Below are positions 8,668 through 16,307 of a stretch of DNA of 35,847 nt, one piece after another. This stretch comes from Candidatus Zixiibacteriota bacterium (lineage in GTDB: Bacteria; Zixibacteria; MSB-5A5; GN15; FEB-12), in contig JBFMGC010000029.1 of the NCBI GenBank assembly GCA_040752815.1, positions 1 to 35,847 on the forward strand, read 5' to 3'. How positions within the stretch are numbered: the stretch's first letter is position 1; each line of letters begins with the position of its first letter. Position numbers and translations under genes: made by a program. The notes below the pieces were generated by a model that made no database searches, was not told the DNA's origin, and worked only from the letters and a program-made list of their open reading frames with translations.

Positions 8668-9519
8668 TTAGTCAATGGCCACCCCGCCGAGATCGAGCAT
8701 GTGGCCCCGGCAGCCGCGGCGCGAGCAGAGCTGCACGATTCCGCCGCCGCGGACAATCATCGGCACCATCGGGGCGCCGCAATCGCCGCATTTGGCGCCG
8801 CCGATAAGCTGCGCGTGGCAGTGCGGGCAGAAGAAGGTGGCAATCGTATCATGCGGAATCGGATGCAGCGATTCGACATTGTAGCTGCCGTAGAGACTGG
8901 AAAGCACCAGCCAGCCGTGCTTGTTTCCGAATGAAATGGTGACGCGGATGCCGGGGTGACCGTCGATCAGGAACTCCGGGTCCATCAGGTTGTGGTTGCA
9001 GCGCGGGCAGCTGACCTGGACCGGGAAGACTCTCTGGTCGGTGGTTACTTCGATAGTGTCGATACCGGCGCGGGCCTTGTCGAGAATGCCCTTTACTTTT
9101 GAGGTGGTCGTCTTGGGGAAGTAGTGTCCGTCGACCACCACCACCGGCCCAAGCGCACAGGCGCCGAGACAGTTGACAGTCTCAAGCGAGAATTCACGGT
9201 CCGGCGTGGTCTCACCGGCCCTGATCCCTAACTGCCGTTCGAGTTCTTCGGCTACCGCCGGGCCGCCGCGAACATGGCAGGCGGTGCCGAGACAGCAGGA
9301 GACCAGATGCTTGCCGCGCGGTTCGAGACTGAACGCGGTGTAGAAAGTGGCGACACCGTAGACGTCTACCAGTGACCGGCCGGTGCGTTTGGCGACTTCT
9401 TCGAGCGCTTCGCGCGGCAGGTAGCTGTAAACTGCCTGGATTTCTTCGAGAATCGAAATCAGCCCGCCGTGCCCGTTTTGGTGTTTTTCAAGGATGCCAG
9501 AAAGGGTGTCGGAAGTCAT
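8668..9519 (-). CDS. NuoE/HydC-like [2Fe-2S] subunit with C-terminal zinc-ribbon-like extension (283 aa)
   Basis: Residues 1-155 are a thioredoxin-fold [2Fe-2S] subunit of the NuoE/HydC/HndA family. The ligands are Cys76 and Cys81 (CLGTAC) and Cys117 and Cys121 (CLGAC), preceded by the family helix YSYLPREALEEVA and the VYGVATFYTAF motif. Usual family length is about 160 residues. Here another 125 follow, with CPRC (171-174), CPHC, CGDC and CSRRGC pairs that look like two zinc ribbons. It is the first gene of the redox operon and would pass electrons between the NADH-site flavin and the other clusters. GGAAAGG lies 6 nt upstream of the ATG at 9519. The role of the C-terminal extension is unknown; it could serve in assembly or as an extra metal site. 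Confidence 0.88.
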   Translation of the reverse strand: MTSDTLSGILEKHQNGHGGLISILEEIQAVYSYLPREALEEVAKRTGRSLVDVYGVATFYTAFSLEPRGKHLVSCCLGTACHVRGGPAVAEELERQLGIRAGETTPDREFSLETVNCLGACALGPVVVVDGHYFPKTTTSKVKGILDKARAGIDTIEVTTDQRVFPVQVSCPRCNHNLMDPEFLIDGHPGIRVTISFGNKHGWLVLSSLYGSYNVESLHPIPHDTIATFFCPHCHAQLIGGAKCGDCGAPMVPMIVRGGGIVQLCSRRGCRGHMLDLGGVAID

Positions 9520-9549
9520 GGTTACCTTTCCATGTTTGATGTGCGGACG

Positions 9550-9574
9550 GTGACCGGCGCGGTAAGCCGGTTAC
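9550..9574. promoter_or_regulatory. Inverted repeat in 5' leader of the redox operon
   Basis: GTGACCGGC (9550-9558) and GCCGGTTAC (9566-9574) are complementary except for one position that can pair as G-T in RNA. The loop is 7 nt. It lies 31-55 nt upstream of the NuoE-like start, so it would fold in the operon's leader transcript or act as an operator. Confidence 0.35.
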
Positions 9575-9730
9575 ACAGAAGCTGCCACACGGAATGCAGG
9601 CGGAGAACAGCCTCTGATAGCGTGTGACAAGGGCAAAACCGGTGCCATGGGTGGGCGGTGTGGCGATTGATTTCGCCGATGTGTGAAATCAAAAACTCGT
9701 TGTGATTAGGGTGTGATGCGATAAGCGATT

Positions 9731-9761
9731 ATGGACTGTATAGTATACAAATATGGTCCAT
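9731..9761. promoter_or_regulatory. Nested palindrome, candidate operator upstream of redox operon
   Basis: The outer arms ATGGAC (9731-9736) and GTCCAT (9756-9761) enclose an inner perfect palindrome TGTATA-G-TATACA (9737-9749). The one-base inner centre is too tight for an RNA loop, which favours a protein-binding DNA site. On the minus strand the inner palindrome contains TATACT, a plausible -10 hexamer, without a clear -35. It is about 210 nt upstream of the NuoE-like start. Confidence 0.4.
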
Positions 9762-10377
9762 GAAGGTGTGCTTAGAGACCGTTCGTCCGGGTGCTGTGTG
9801 ATGTTTGAAGCGGGGAAGTTCGTGCCACTGGGGAGAATTGCCCCGGACAGGACAATGTCGGGATGGGCGAAACTCGGAGACACGCTTGACGGACGCTGAC
9901 GGTGTCATGCCGAAGTACGGTGTGGTAGGGAGTTGAAGTCGGAGTGCGAAAACACTTGACAGGAGCGCTCTTAGAATTAGTTTGTGTGAGGTTGACATGC
10001 GAGCGATGCGGTTGCTATGTCATCTCTGGAAGCTCACAATCTGTCTGGTAGCAACTTTGCCTGAGGGCAGAGACTTTGCTGTCTGACTAATCAGTCGCTA
10101 CGAATAGCATTCATCACCAGGCCGTCGCTATCAAAAGCAGATCGAAATAGCCATGTAGTACCCCGGAGTCTCGAGTGACTACGGGGAGTCGAAATGGCAG
10201 GCTGGGTTCCGTCTTGTCGGCGAGCGCAGTTGTATATGCGGCGAACCGGATGAATAGCAGCCCGGTACCATCGGCAGTACTTACACATCAGGGCCCTTGG
10301 CGCTCTGATTGCACGAAATGAATTCAACAAAGCACAGAAGAATCACAAACGCATAACTCACACACAAGGAGAGACCA

Positions 10378-12345
10378 ATGCTGCGCCCACCATTCCTTCA
10401 AACCTTGTTCGCCGCGGCTCTGACCGCGGCCAGTCCGGCCGTCTTTGCGACCGTCATAAACTATCAGGCACAACTGGTGGATATAGGCGGTCAACCGGTT
10501 GCTGACGGCGCTTACCCGGCGACTTTCAGTCTTTACGATGATCCGGTTGGAGGCACCCAGCTTTGGACCGAATCGAAGAGCGTCAGCGTGACTGCCGGCA
10601 TGATGACTACAGAGTTGGGAAACGTGAATCCTATCGGAGTGAATGTCTTTGTGACGGAGAGCGGCGGCATCATTACGCCGTATCTTGAAATCACGTTTAA
10701 CAGCGAGACGTTTACGCCCCGCGTTCGGTTGGGCGCCATTCCGAACGCCTACGTGTCGCAGTCCGTGCGGGGTGATTTCATATCCGGTCCGGGGTACATT
10801 ACGATGACCTCGGCCGATTCAAAGATGGCGGGCTCGTCCCCACAGCAGTCTCGCACCAGTTCCAAGCTTCAATCAAGTGATCTCGTTTTCACTGGATACT
10901 ACGAGTTGGATCCGGGTCGAATTCAGGATCAGTTGACTATGGACAGATCCGGTCTAAGCGGAATTCAGGATCAGATTCAAGACCAGATTCAGGATCAGTT
11001 CACGCTGGACGCTGGTGAGATTTCATTCGCAGTGTACAACTTGGTCAACGAAAAGGTCATGGAAGCAGTGTCGGTCTCCGCCGACAGCGGCTTTCAGTTG
11101 GTGGATGAAATTCAGGATCAGAGGGCGGACTTGAACAGCGATGGGTTAGATTTGATACAGGATCAGCAGGAAGGTGATATCCAGGACCAGTTCACTGCGA
11201 CAGCCGAGACCGTCTCACTCACCGTTACCGATGTCTCTACCGGAACAGTTCAGTTTTCCGCGACTATAGCTGCCGATGAGGGTCTCCAGATTCAAGATCA
11301 GATGCAGGATCAAACGACCGATCTGAGTAGCGGCGAGCTATACATAGACGATCAAATGCAAGATCAGTTTGGCAACATGACCAGTGATGGCCTGACTTTT
11401 GGAAGTATAAGCCTGTCCAAGGCTGCTGGCTCGATGGCCGCAGGCGCGACAGCAATCTATGGTGCTACGGGAATTACACTACCGACAGGTGCTGTGGGCG
11501 GGTATGTGCTTACTTGCGATGGTACTGGCGCCGGTTCCTGGCAGCCCGCCGGTGGCGGAGGAGCGAGCTACTGGACTTTGACCGGTGACGTGATTCGCAC
11601 GGACGGTCAGTATGGAATAGCGCGCTACGGCAGTGCCGTTCAAGGCTCCATGACCTCCACCCAGTTAAACTTGGGTACAAACAGCTATACTGGTAGCCCG
11701 TATGCAACGGTTTTCGGGGGTTACTCCGACACGGCGGCAGGTTACTGCAGCATGGCCGCAGGTGAAATGTGTGCTGCCTGGGCTCCCTACGGAATAGCGC
11801 TGGGATTTCGCGCCAAGGTCCAGCACACAGGTTCATTTGCTTTTGCCGATACGAACTACTTCAATTTCTCGACCTCCAATCACAACGAATTTGCGGCCCG
11901 CGCAGTTGGGGGCGTGAGGTTTGTAACCGGCATAAACCCTGCCAACGGCAGCCCTACTGCGGGCGTCCAGTTGGCCCCCGGCGGTGGATCATGGTCGTCA
12001 CTGAGTGACCAAGGTTGCAAGGAAAACGTCGAGGCTGTTGAGGGAAAAGAAGTGCTGGAGAGGCTGGCGGATCTCGAAATCAGCACCTGGAACTACATTT
12101 CGCAGGACGCATCGGTGCGACATCTGGGGCCTATGGCCCAGGACTTCGCCGAGGCCTTTGGCGTAGGCGAAGACAGCAGGTACATAACGACTATTGATGC
12201 CGATGGCGTCGCCCTGGCAGCAATACAGGAACTTCACCGGCAGCTAAAAGCGCTGGCGAACGAAAAAGACAGTAAGATAGAGCAACTCGAATCCGACATA
12301 GTCGAACTCAAGACCATCATCGAGAAACTGGCCGCCGAGCACTGA
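10378..12345 (+). CDS. Secreted fibre-like protein with IQDQ repeats, YadA-like head repeats and S74 autoprocessing chaperone (655 aa)
   Basis: A signal peptide ends near VFA at residue 24. Residues 26-125 match the INYQAQLVDIGGQPVADG domain common at the start of bacterial surface proteins. Residues 180-335 hold eleven [IM][QD]DQ tetrapeptides (eight IQDQ, two MQDQ, one IDDQ) in a degenerate repeat of about 15 residues. Residues 445-490 have Ala/Gly/Ser repeats (GGYSDTAAGYCSMAAG, then YGIALGFRA) like trimeric YadA/phage-fibre heads. The C-terminus is a Peptidase_S74 intramolecular chaperone with the Ser543-Lys548 dyad (SDQGCK), followed by a coiled coil (LKALANEKDSKIEQLESD). A trimeric exported fibre that cleaves off its chaperone is expected. 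GGAGAG precedes the ATG. Confidence 0.8.
   Translation: MLRPPFLQTLFAAALTAASPAVFATVINYQAQLVDIGGQPVADGAYPATFSLYDDPVGGTQLWTESKSVSVTAGMMTTELGNVNPIGVNVFVTESGGIITPYLEITFNSETFTPRVRLGAIPNAYVSQSVRGDFISGPGYITMTSADSKMAGSSPQQSRTSSKLQSSDLVFTGYYELDPGRIQDQLTMDRSGLSGIQDQIQDQIQDQFTLDAGEISFAVYNLVNEKVMEAVSVSADSGFQLVDEIQDQRADLNSDGLDLIQDQQEGDIQDQFTATAETVSLTVTDVSTGTVQFSATIAADEGLQIQDQMQDQTTDLSSGELYIDDQMQDQFGNMTSDGLTFGSISLSKAAGSMAAGATAIYGATGITLPTGAVGGYVLTCDGTGAGSWQPAGGGGASYWTLTGDVIRTDGQYGIARYGSAVQGSMTSTQLNLGTNSYTGSPYATVFGGYSDTAAGYCSMAAGEMCAAWAPYGIALGFRAKVQHTGSFAFADTNYFNFSTSNHNEFAARAVGGVRFVTGINPANGSPTAGVQLAPGGGSWSSLSDQGCKENVEAVEGKEVLERLADLEISTWNYISQDASVRHLGPMAQDFAEAFGVGEDSRYITTIDADGVALAAIQELHRQLKALANEKDSKIEQLESDIVELKTIIEKLAAEH
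10920..11373 (+). repeat. Tandem/interspersed IQDQ-coding repeat
   Basis: A 12-nt unit, ATTCAGGATCAG with few changes, recurs inside the fibre gene: at 10921, 10963, 10975, 10987 and 11109 and in more diverged copies to about 11370. Three copies are directly adjacent near 10963-10998. The low synonymous divergence suggests recent expansion or selection on the exact tetrapeptide. Confidence 0.8.
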
Positions 12346-12370
12346 GGCTGACGTTGAGGAAGGTGTAACG

Positions 12371-12895
12371 ATGAAAACGTATAGAATCTTTGCGGTCCTG
12401 GGACTTTTGCTAGCGCCGCATGATATGACTGCCTCAGCTGCCGAGAGTAACCCGTCGTCGCCGTCATACAGGATTGTTGGGGAGTCCTTGATATGGTCGG
12501 CGGCCTCTGCCGCAGCAGCGTCGGGTAACTCGACAAGTTATCATTTTGATGCGACGATTGGTCAGACTGCCGCCGGAGGAACGCAATCAGAATCCTACAG
12601 CCTTAGCTCGGGCTTTTGGGAGGATTACTCGAGCGGTTGTTGTGTCGATCGCGTGGGCGACGCCAACGGCAGCGGCGAGGATGAGCCCACCATCGGTGAT
12701 GTGACCACGATGATCGACGCAAAGTTTATCGCCAGCACCTGTGACGGGATTATCGATTGTCTTGAGGAAGCTGACATGAATCAGTCAGCAACCGGCGCGG
12801 CAACCTGTGAGGATATCACGATTGGCGACATCACGTCGCTCATTGATTATCTGTTTATCACCGGTCCGTCGCTCGGGCTGCCTAATTGTTTGTAG
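12371..12895 (+). CDS. Small secreted dockerin-type protein (174 aa)
   Basis: A signal peptide of about 24 residues ends near SAA. Residues 30-90 form a short beta-rich domain (SYRIVGESLIW, YHFDATIGQTAAGG, YSLSSGFW) often found before dockerin segments in secreted proteins. The C-terminal 80 residues carry two EF-hand-like dockerin half-repeats: GDANGSG then IGDVTTMIDAKFI, and DMNQSATG then IGDITSLIDYLFI. These are predicted to bind calcium. It follows the fibre gene by 25 nt with GAGGAAGG upstream, so they are probably co-transcribed and co-exported. No cohesin-like partner is visible in the window. It could be a surface or matrix protein; no enzymatic domain is seen. Confidence 0.75.
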   Translation: MKTYRIFAVLGLLLAPHDMTASAAESNPSSPSYRIVGESLIWSAASAAAASGNSTSYHFDATIGQTAAGGTQSESYSLSSGFWEDYSSGCCVDRVGDANGSGEDEPTIGDVTTMIDAKFIASTCDGIIDCLEEADMNQSATGAATCEDITIGDITSLIDYLFITGPSLGLPNCL

Positions 12896-12914
12896 GCTTG
12901 TAGACAACCCTTGG

Positions 12915-12937
12915 ATGGCCCGGTCAAGCCGGGCCAT
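12915..12937. terminator. Perfect hairpin after the dockerin gene (possible terminator or dispersed repeat)
   Basis: ATGGCCCGG (12915-12923) and CCGGGCCAT (12929-12937) form a perfect 9-bp stem with a TCAAG loop, 20 nt after the dockerin stop and between convergent operons. There is no T-run. The same kind of GGCCCGGTCAAGCCGGGCC palindrome is a widespread dispersed element in some bacterial genomes, so a repeat is equally possible. Confidence 0.5.
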
Positions 12938-12968
12938 GACGTCACTGGGTGCGTGGGTCAAGTCTTGC

Positions 12969-13027
12969 AGGGCGGGTCCGCTTCGAACCCGCCATTCCGA
13001 CAGAACCACCAAGGGGTTCTGCCCTAC
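12969..13027. repeat. Composite palindromic intergenic repeat
   Basis: AGGGCGGGT-11 nt-ACCCGCC (12969-12994) is followed by CAGAACC-7 nt-GGTTCTG (13001-13021) and ends GCCCTAC. The AGGGC at the left and GCCCT at the right are themselves complementary, so the whole block can fold as a two-branched structure. Its left half matches 131-157 in the opposite orientation (shared AGGGCGGGT, GCTTC and ACCCGCCA words). Confidence 0.6.
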
Positions 13028-13052
13028 AACATCAAGCTCTCTACTACCCACC

Positions 13053-14402
13053 CTACTCCTCCGGCTCGCTTCCCTTCAGCTTCTCCCGCAGCGTTTTGCG
13101 GTCGATGCCCAGTATCTCGGCGGCGCGGGTCTTGTTCCCGTCGACACTCGCCAGCACGTTGCGGATATGCTCGCATTCGACTTCGGCCAGCGTGCGGTGG
13201 AGATTGTTCTGACGGGGCAGACTGGTGCGCATGAACGGCGGCAGGTCGGGCGCTTCAACTTCGTCAGAGTCGCTCATAAACAACAGCCGCTGAACTACGT
13301 TTTCCAGTTCGCGCACGTTCCCCGGCCACGGGTAGCTCTTGAGCATGCGTACGGCGTTGTCCGAGAAGCGCACCGGTGGGCGCTCCATCTCGTGGGCGTA
13401 CTGCCGCGCGAAAGCGGTGGCCAGGAGAACAACGTCGTTCTCGCGCTCCCGCAGCGGGGGGACGTTGATAGTGATGACGCTCAGGCGAAAGTAGAGGTCC
13501 TCACGGAACTTCGCTTTTTGCACGAGACCTTCGAGATTCTTATTCGTTGCGGCGAGAATGCGCACGTCAACTGTATGCGGGCGACTGTCGCCCACCATGG
13601 TGATCTCTTTGTCCTGCAGCGCGCGCAGGAGCTTGACCTGCATGGCGGGGCTGGTCTCGCTGATTTCGTCGAGGAACAAAGTGCCGCCGTCGGCCGCCTG
13701 AAAAAAACCGGGACGCGATTTAACCGCACCGGTGAAGGAGCCCTTTACGTGACCGAACAATTCGCTCTCCAGAAGGCCTTCTGGGATTCCGCCGCAGTTG
13801 ACCGGCACGAACGGAAACGACGCCCGGCTGGAACTGTAATGGATAGCGCGCGCGACAAGTTCTTTGCCGGTACCGCTTTCGCCGGTGATTACAACGTTGG
13901 CCAGGGTGGCCGAAGCTTTCTCGATGGCCCGAAACACTTTCTGCATCGCGCTCGACTCGCCCATGAGTGCGTACGGCTCGTGCTGTAGTTTCGCTGACAC
14001 CCTCGTGGCCGAACGGCGTTCGCTTAGTCTCTCCAAAGCACGTGTGACCGCGCCGAAAAGCTCATCGTCGGTGAACGGCTTCTGCAGGTAGTCGCACGCG
14101 CCGAGCTGTACCGCCTTGACGGCTCCGCCTATCGACGGGTAGCCGGTAATCATGATGACTTCGAGGTCGCGGTAGTTCTCGTGCACGTAGCGGACCAGGT
14201 CGAACCCATCCACCTGCGGCATTTTGAAGTCTGTGATGACCAGGTCGAACGGCATCAGGTCCAGAGAGCGGGTCGCCTCGCTGACCGAACGCGCCGTAGC
14301 CACGCGATATCCGCCCGCACTGAGATTGCGTTCCAACACTTCAAGCGTGTCAGGGGCGTCATCGACCAGCAGGATGCGGGCCTTATCGGCATTAGTGGCC
14401 AC
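13053..14402 (-). CDS. Sigma-54-dependent response regulator, NtrC family (449 aa)
   Basis: Residues 8-120 are a receiver domain with acidic pocket Asp14/Asp15, phosphoacceptor Asp58 (ITDFKMP), Thr86 and Lys108 (QKPF). Residues 145-370 are the AAA+ sigma-54 activator domain with Walker A GESGTGKE (174-181), the sigma-54-contact loop GSFTGA (221-226, Ser replacing the common Ala of GAFTGA), and Walker B GGTLFLDE (239-246). A Fis-type helix-turn-helix closes the protein (TRAAEILGIDRKTLREKL). It would activate sigma-54 promoters when phosphorylated by the kinase encoded just upstream, whose end it overlaps by 11 nt. The start is GTG at 14402 with only a weak ribosome binding site, consistent with coupling. 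I saw no convincing -24/-12 sigma-54 site in the window, so its targets are unknown. Confidence 0.93.
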   Translation of the reverse strand: MATNADKARILLVDDAPDTLEVLERNLSAGGYRVATARSVSEATRSLDLMPFDLVITDFKMPQVDGFDLVRYVHENYRDLEVIMITGYPSIGGAVKAVQLGACDYLQKPFTDDELFGAVTRALERLSERRSATRVSAKLQHEPYALMGESSAMQKVFRAIEKASATLANVVITGESGTGKELVARAIHYSSSRASFPFVPVNCGGIPEGLLESELFGHVKGSFTGAVKSRPGFFQAADGGTLFLDEISETSPAMQVKLLRALQDKEITMVGDSRPHTVDVRILAATNKNLEGLVQKAKFREDLYFRLSVITINVPPLRERENDVVLLATAFARQYAHEMERPPVRFSDNAVRMLKSYPWPGNVRELENVVQRLLFMSDSDEVEAPDLPPFMRTSLPRQNNLHRTLAEVECEHIRNVLASVDGNKTRAAEILGIDRKTLREKLKGSEPEE

Positions 14403-16125
14403 GAGTCGAGCTTTCGGCGAGATGTGGAGCGGCTATGGGGAGGCGGATGGAGAAGCGGGTGCCTTCGCCGGGGCGGCTGGTGACATCGATACGGCCGTCG
14501 TGCGACACCACGATTCCGTGCACGACCGACAGCCCCAGGCCGGTCCCCTGATCGACATCCTTGGTGGTAAAGAACGGATGGAAAATGCCGCGGAGCGTTT
14601 TTTCGTCCATGCCGCAGCCGGAGTCTTCGACTACCAAAAGAACCTGGTCGTTTTCGCGGCTGGTCCGAATGGCGAGCCGGCCGCCGTCGGGCATCGCCTG
14701 TACCGAGTTAACTACGAGATTGGTCAGCACCTGAAGCACTTGTGAGCGGTCGGCGGTGATATCGGGCAGGTCGGGATCGAGATTGCACACGAGGTCAATA
14801 CCGGCGGTGACGAAACGGGACTCAAGAAAGAAGAGGCCGTCGCGGATCAGCTCATTCAGGCTGAACGTGACTTTCGTTGGTTTGGCCTCGCGCGCGAATA
14901 CGAGCAGTTCGCGGATCACGCCGCGGGCGTGCATGGCGGCGGCAACAATCTTGTTCAGGTCACGAGTGATCTCCGGCGGAAGGCCGGGCTGTTTGCCCGC
15001 GAGTTGGGCAAACCCCATGATACTCGCCAGCGGTTCGTTCAGTTCGTGAGCGACACCTGCGGCCAGTTGGCCGATTGTGGCGAGACGGTCGGCGTGACGC
15101 AGCTGCTCATGAAGTTTCTGCCGTTCCTCCGTGCTTTCGTGCTGTTGGACAGTGAGCGCCAGTTCCCTGGCGAAGGCGCCCAGCAGGTCGCGTTCCTCGT
15201 GCAAGAAGGGACCGTTGTCCGCGGGCGGCATCTGGTCGGTGTAGCCTACTTCAATCAGGCCAACTTTCGAGTTGTCTATTATGATATCGGCACTCATGCG
15301 CTGCCCGATGCGACCGGCGCTTTTGGATTCATACGTACGGTGGCGCAGCACGATTCGCGCGGCGGCGGAGTCGGCGTGAAGCCAGCCCTGGGGAATAGTC
15401 TCGACCGCGCACTGCAGGATTTCGTCGAGCGGGGTATCATCGCGCGCCGCCAGCCGCATGACGTCGTATAAGCAGGTCAGCTCTTTTACCCGTTCGCGCA
15501 GCGATGTCTGAAGCTGTCTGATATCGAAAGCTATTCCGAAAGTGTGCGCAAACTGTTCGCTGAAATCGATCAACGGGGCGTTAAAGTAGCCGGTGGACTC
15601 GGACTCGAGCTGAAGCAGGCCGAGACGTCGGCGGGCGCCGTCGACAGGAATGATCATCGCCGATCGGCATGTCGCCGTGAAGCAGATACCGTCGGGGCTG
15701 TCGGGCATCCTCGCGAGTCGCTTCCAATCGGGGAACGATTCCAGGTCATCTATGCGCAGGCTGCCGAAGGGTGTGAACCAGGGGAGGTCGGTGTCGACCT
15801 GGGCGTTAAAGACCTTGTTGCAAACTGATTCGAGTGAGTCGCAGCCGGGCGTGGTCCACCGCCTGGATGCCGCCGGATCAGTGGTCTGACTGGCCTGGGC
15901 GGTCCTGCCTTCGGTACGATTTTCCGGGGTGTGGCTGATACAAAGGCGGCAGTCTTTGTCGCGAATGACGATTCGGGCTGAGCAACAACCGAGGGCGCGA
16001 GATATTAGGGCGGCGGATTCGCTGAGAAAAGCGAGCCGGGACGGGCCGGAGTGGGCGAGGTCGAAGAGCTTGTGCGAGTAGTCCCAGATGGACTCGGCGA
16101 GGCGGATTGTATCTGGATCAGCCAT
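14392..16125 (-). CDS. Cytosolic sensor histidine kinase with two GAF-type modules (577 aa)
   Basis: Residues 20-200 form a GAF-like domain. Residues 205-330 form a second module (VKELTCLYDVMRLA, IPQGWLHA, MSADIIIDN, GPFLHEERDLL) clearly homologous to the N-terminus of both PEP/pyruvate-binding proteins in this window. The HisKA helix carries the phospho-acceptor His360 in AAGVAHELNEPLASIMGF. The ATPase domain has the N box (TNLVVNSVQAM), G1 (DSGCGMDE) and G2 (GTGLGLSVVHGIV). No membrane segment or signal peptide is seen, so it should sense a cytosolic signal. It pairs with the overlapping sigma-54 regulator. A TTGACA-N17-TATCTG promoter lies about 50 nt upstream; no clear ribosome binding site precedes the ATG at 16125. 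Confidence 0.92.
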   Translation of the reverse strand: MADPDTIRLAESIWDYSHKLFDLAHSGPSRLAFLSESAALISRALGCCSARIVIRDKDCRLCISHTPENRTEGRTAQASQTTDPAASRRWTTPGCDSLESVCNKVFNAQVDTDLPWFTPFGSLRIDDLESFPDWKRLARMPDSPDGICFTATCRSAMIIPVDGARRRLGLLQLESESTGYFNAPLIDFSEQFAHTFGIAFDIRQLQTSLRERVKELTCLYDVMRLAARDDTPLDEILQCAVETIPQGWLHADSAAARIVLRHRTYESKSAGRIGQRMSADIIIDNSKVGLIEVGYTDQMPPADNGPFLHEERDLLGAFARELALTVQQHESTEERQKLHEQLRHADRLATIGQLAAGVAHELNEPLASIMGFAQLAGKQPGLPPEITRDLNKIVAAAMHARGVIRELLVFAREAKPTKVTFSLNELIRDGLFFLESRFVTAGIDLVCNLDPDLPDITADRSQVLQVLTNLVVNSVQAMPDGGRLAIRTSRENDQVLLVVEDSGCGMDEKTLRGIFHPFFTTKDVDQGTGLGLSVVHGIVVSHDGRIDVTSRPGEGTRFSIRLPIAAPHLAESSTRGH

Positions 16126-16175
16126 AGGCGTACGGGCGCCGCAGCGCCGGCTGGAACTGGGCCATAACCTATTAA

Positions 16176-16204
16176 CAGATAACGACTCCCGGGCGATCTG
16201 TCAA
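16176..16204 (-). promoter_or_regulatory. Sigma-70-type promoter for the histidine kinase operon
   Basis: On the minus strand TTGACA (16204-16199) is followed by exactly 17 nt and TATCTG (16181-16176). The predicted start near 16168 leaves a leader of about 40 nt before the ATG at 16125. The -35 is perfect; the -10 keeps its first three bases. Confidence 0.6.
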
Positions 16205-16239
16205 GGTGAATGTGGGGGGTAGGCAACCTATCGCATTAG

Positions 16240-16267
16240 AAAAGCCGGATCGTCTGATCCGGCTTTT
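16240..16267. terminator. Bidirectional intrinsic terminator
   Basis: AAAAGCCGGATC (16240-16251) and GATCCGGCTTTT (16256-16267) form a perfect 12-bp stem with a GTCT loop and T-runs on both strands. On the minus strand it follows the stop of the subtilase gene (16308) by about 40 nt, and it insulates the kinase promoter from that transcript. Confidence 0.9.
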
Positions 16268-16307
16268 CGGTGTGGAAGTGGCTTCAAAAACGGCGTCATC
16301 CGCGATT

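Larger units (their letters stand above)
9520..10377. other. Divergent intergenic region, 858 nt
   Basis: This lies between the redox operon (minus) and the fibre-protein gene (plus), so it must hold promoters for both. No convincing gene is seen: short open frames lack ribosome binding sites and recognisable motifs. It contains an inverted repeat at 9550-9574, a cluster of TGTGA words around 9622-9715, a nested palindrome at 9731-9761, and a weak TTGACA-N18-TATGTC promoter candidate at 9992-10021 on the plus strand. The rest shows nothing I can interpret. Confidence 0.6.

Noticed and set aside
7825-8934. Open frame of 369 codons opposite the NuoF-GltD fusion
   Set aside because: Antisense to strongly conserved Fe-S/flavin coding sequence and spanning two genes; no motifs.
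4745-9519. NAD-dependent [FeFe]-hydrogenase (HydABC)
   Set aside because: NuoE-, NuoF- and NuoG-like subunits are present, but there is no H-cluster domain with its conserved Cys motifs in any of the chains.
9956-10021. Two TTGACA hexamers (9956 and 9992) as promoters of the fibre gene
   Set aside because: Neither has a good -10 at 16-18 nt; the better one (TATGTC at 18 nt) matches three of six bases and lies about 360 nt from the start codon. Kept only as a weak remark.
10378-12345. Prophage tail-fibre gene
   Set aside because: The S74 chaperone is phage-like, but the signal peptide, the dockerin neighbour and the lack of any phage gene favour a secreted cellular protein.
12785-13051. Small minus-strand frame containing MARLDRAIQ
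   Set aside because: This is the translation of the GGCCCGGTCAAGCCGGGCC palindrome, a type of repeat often miscalled as a protein.
12807-13988. Open frame of 393 codons opposite the sigma-54 regulator
   Set aside because: Antisense shadow of a well-supported gene; no ribosome binding site and it crosses the intergenic repeat.
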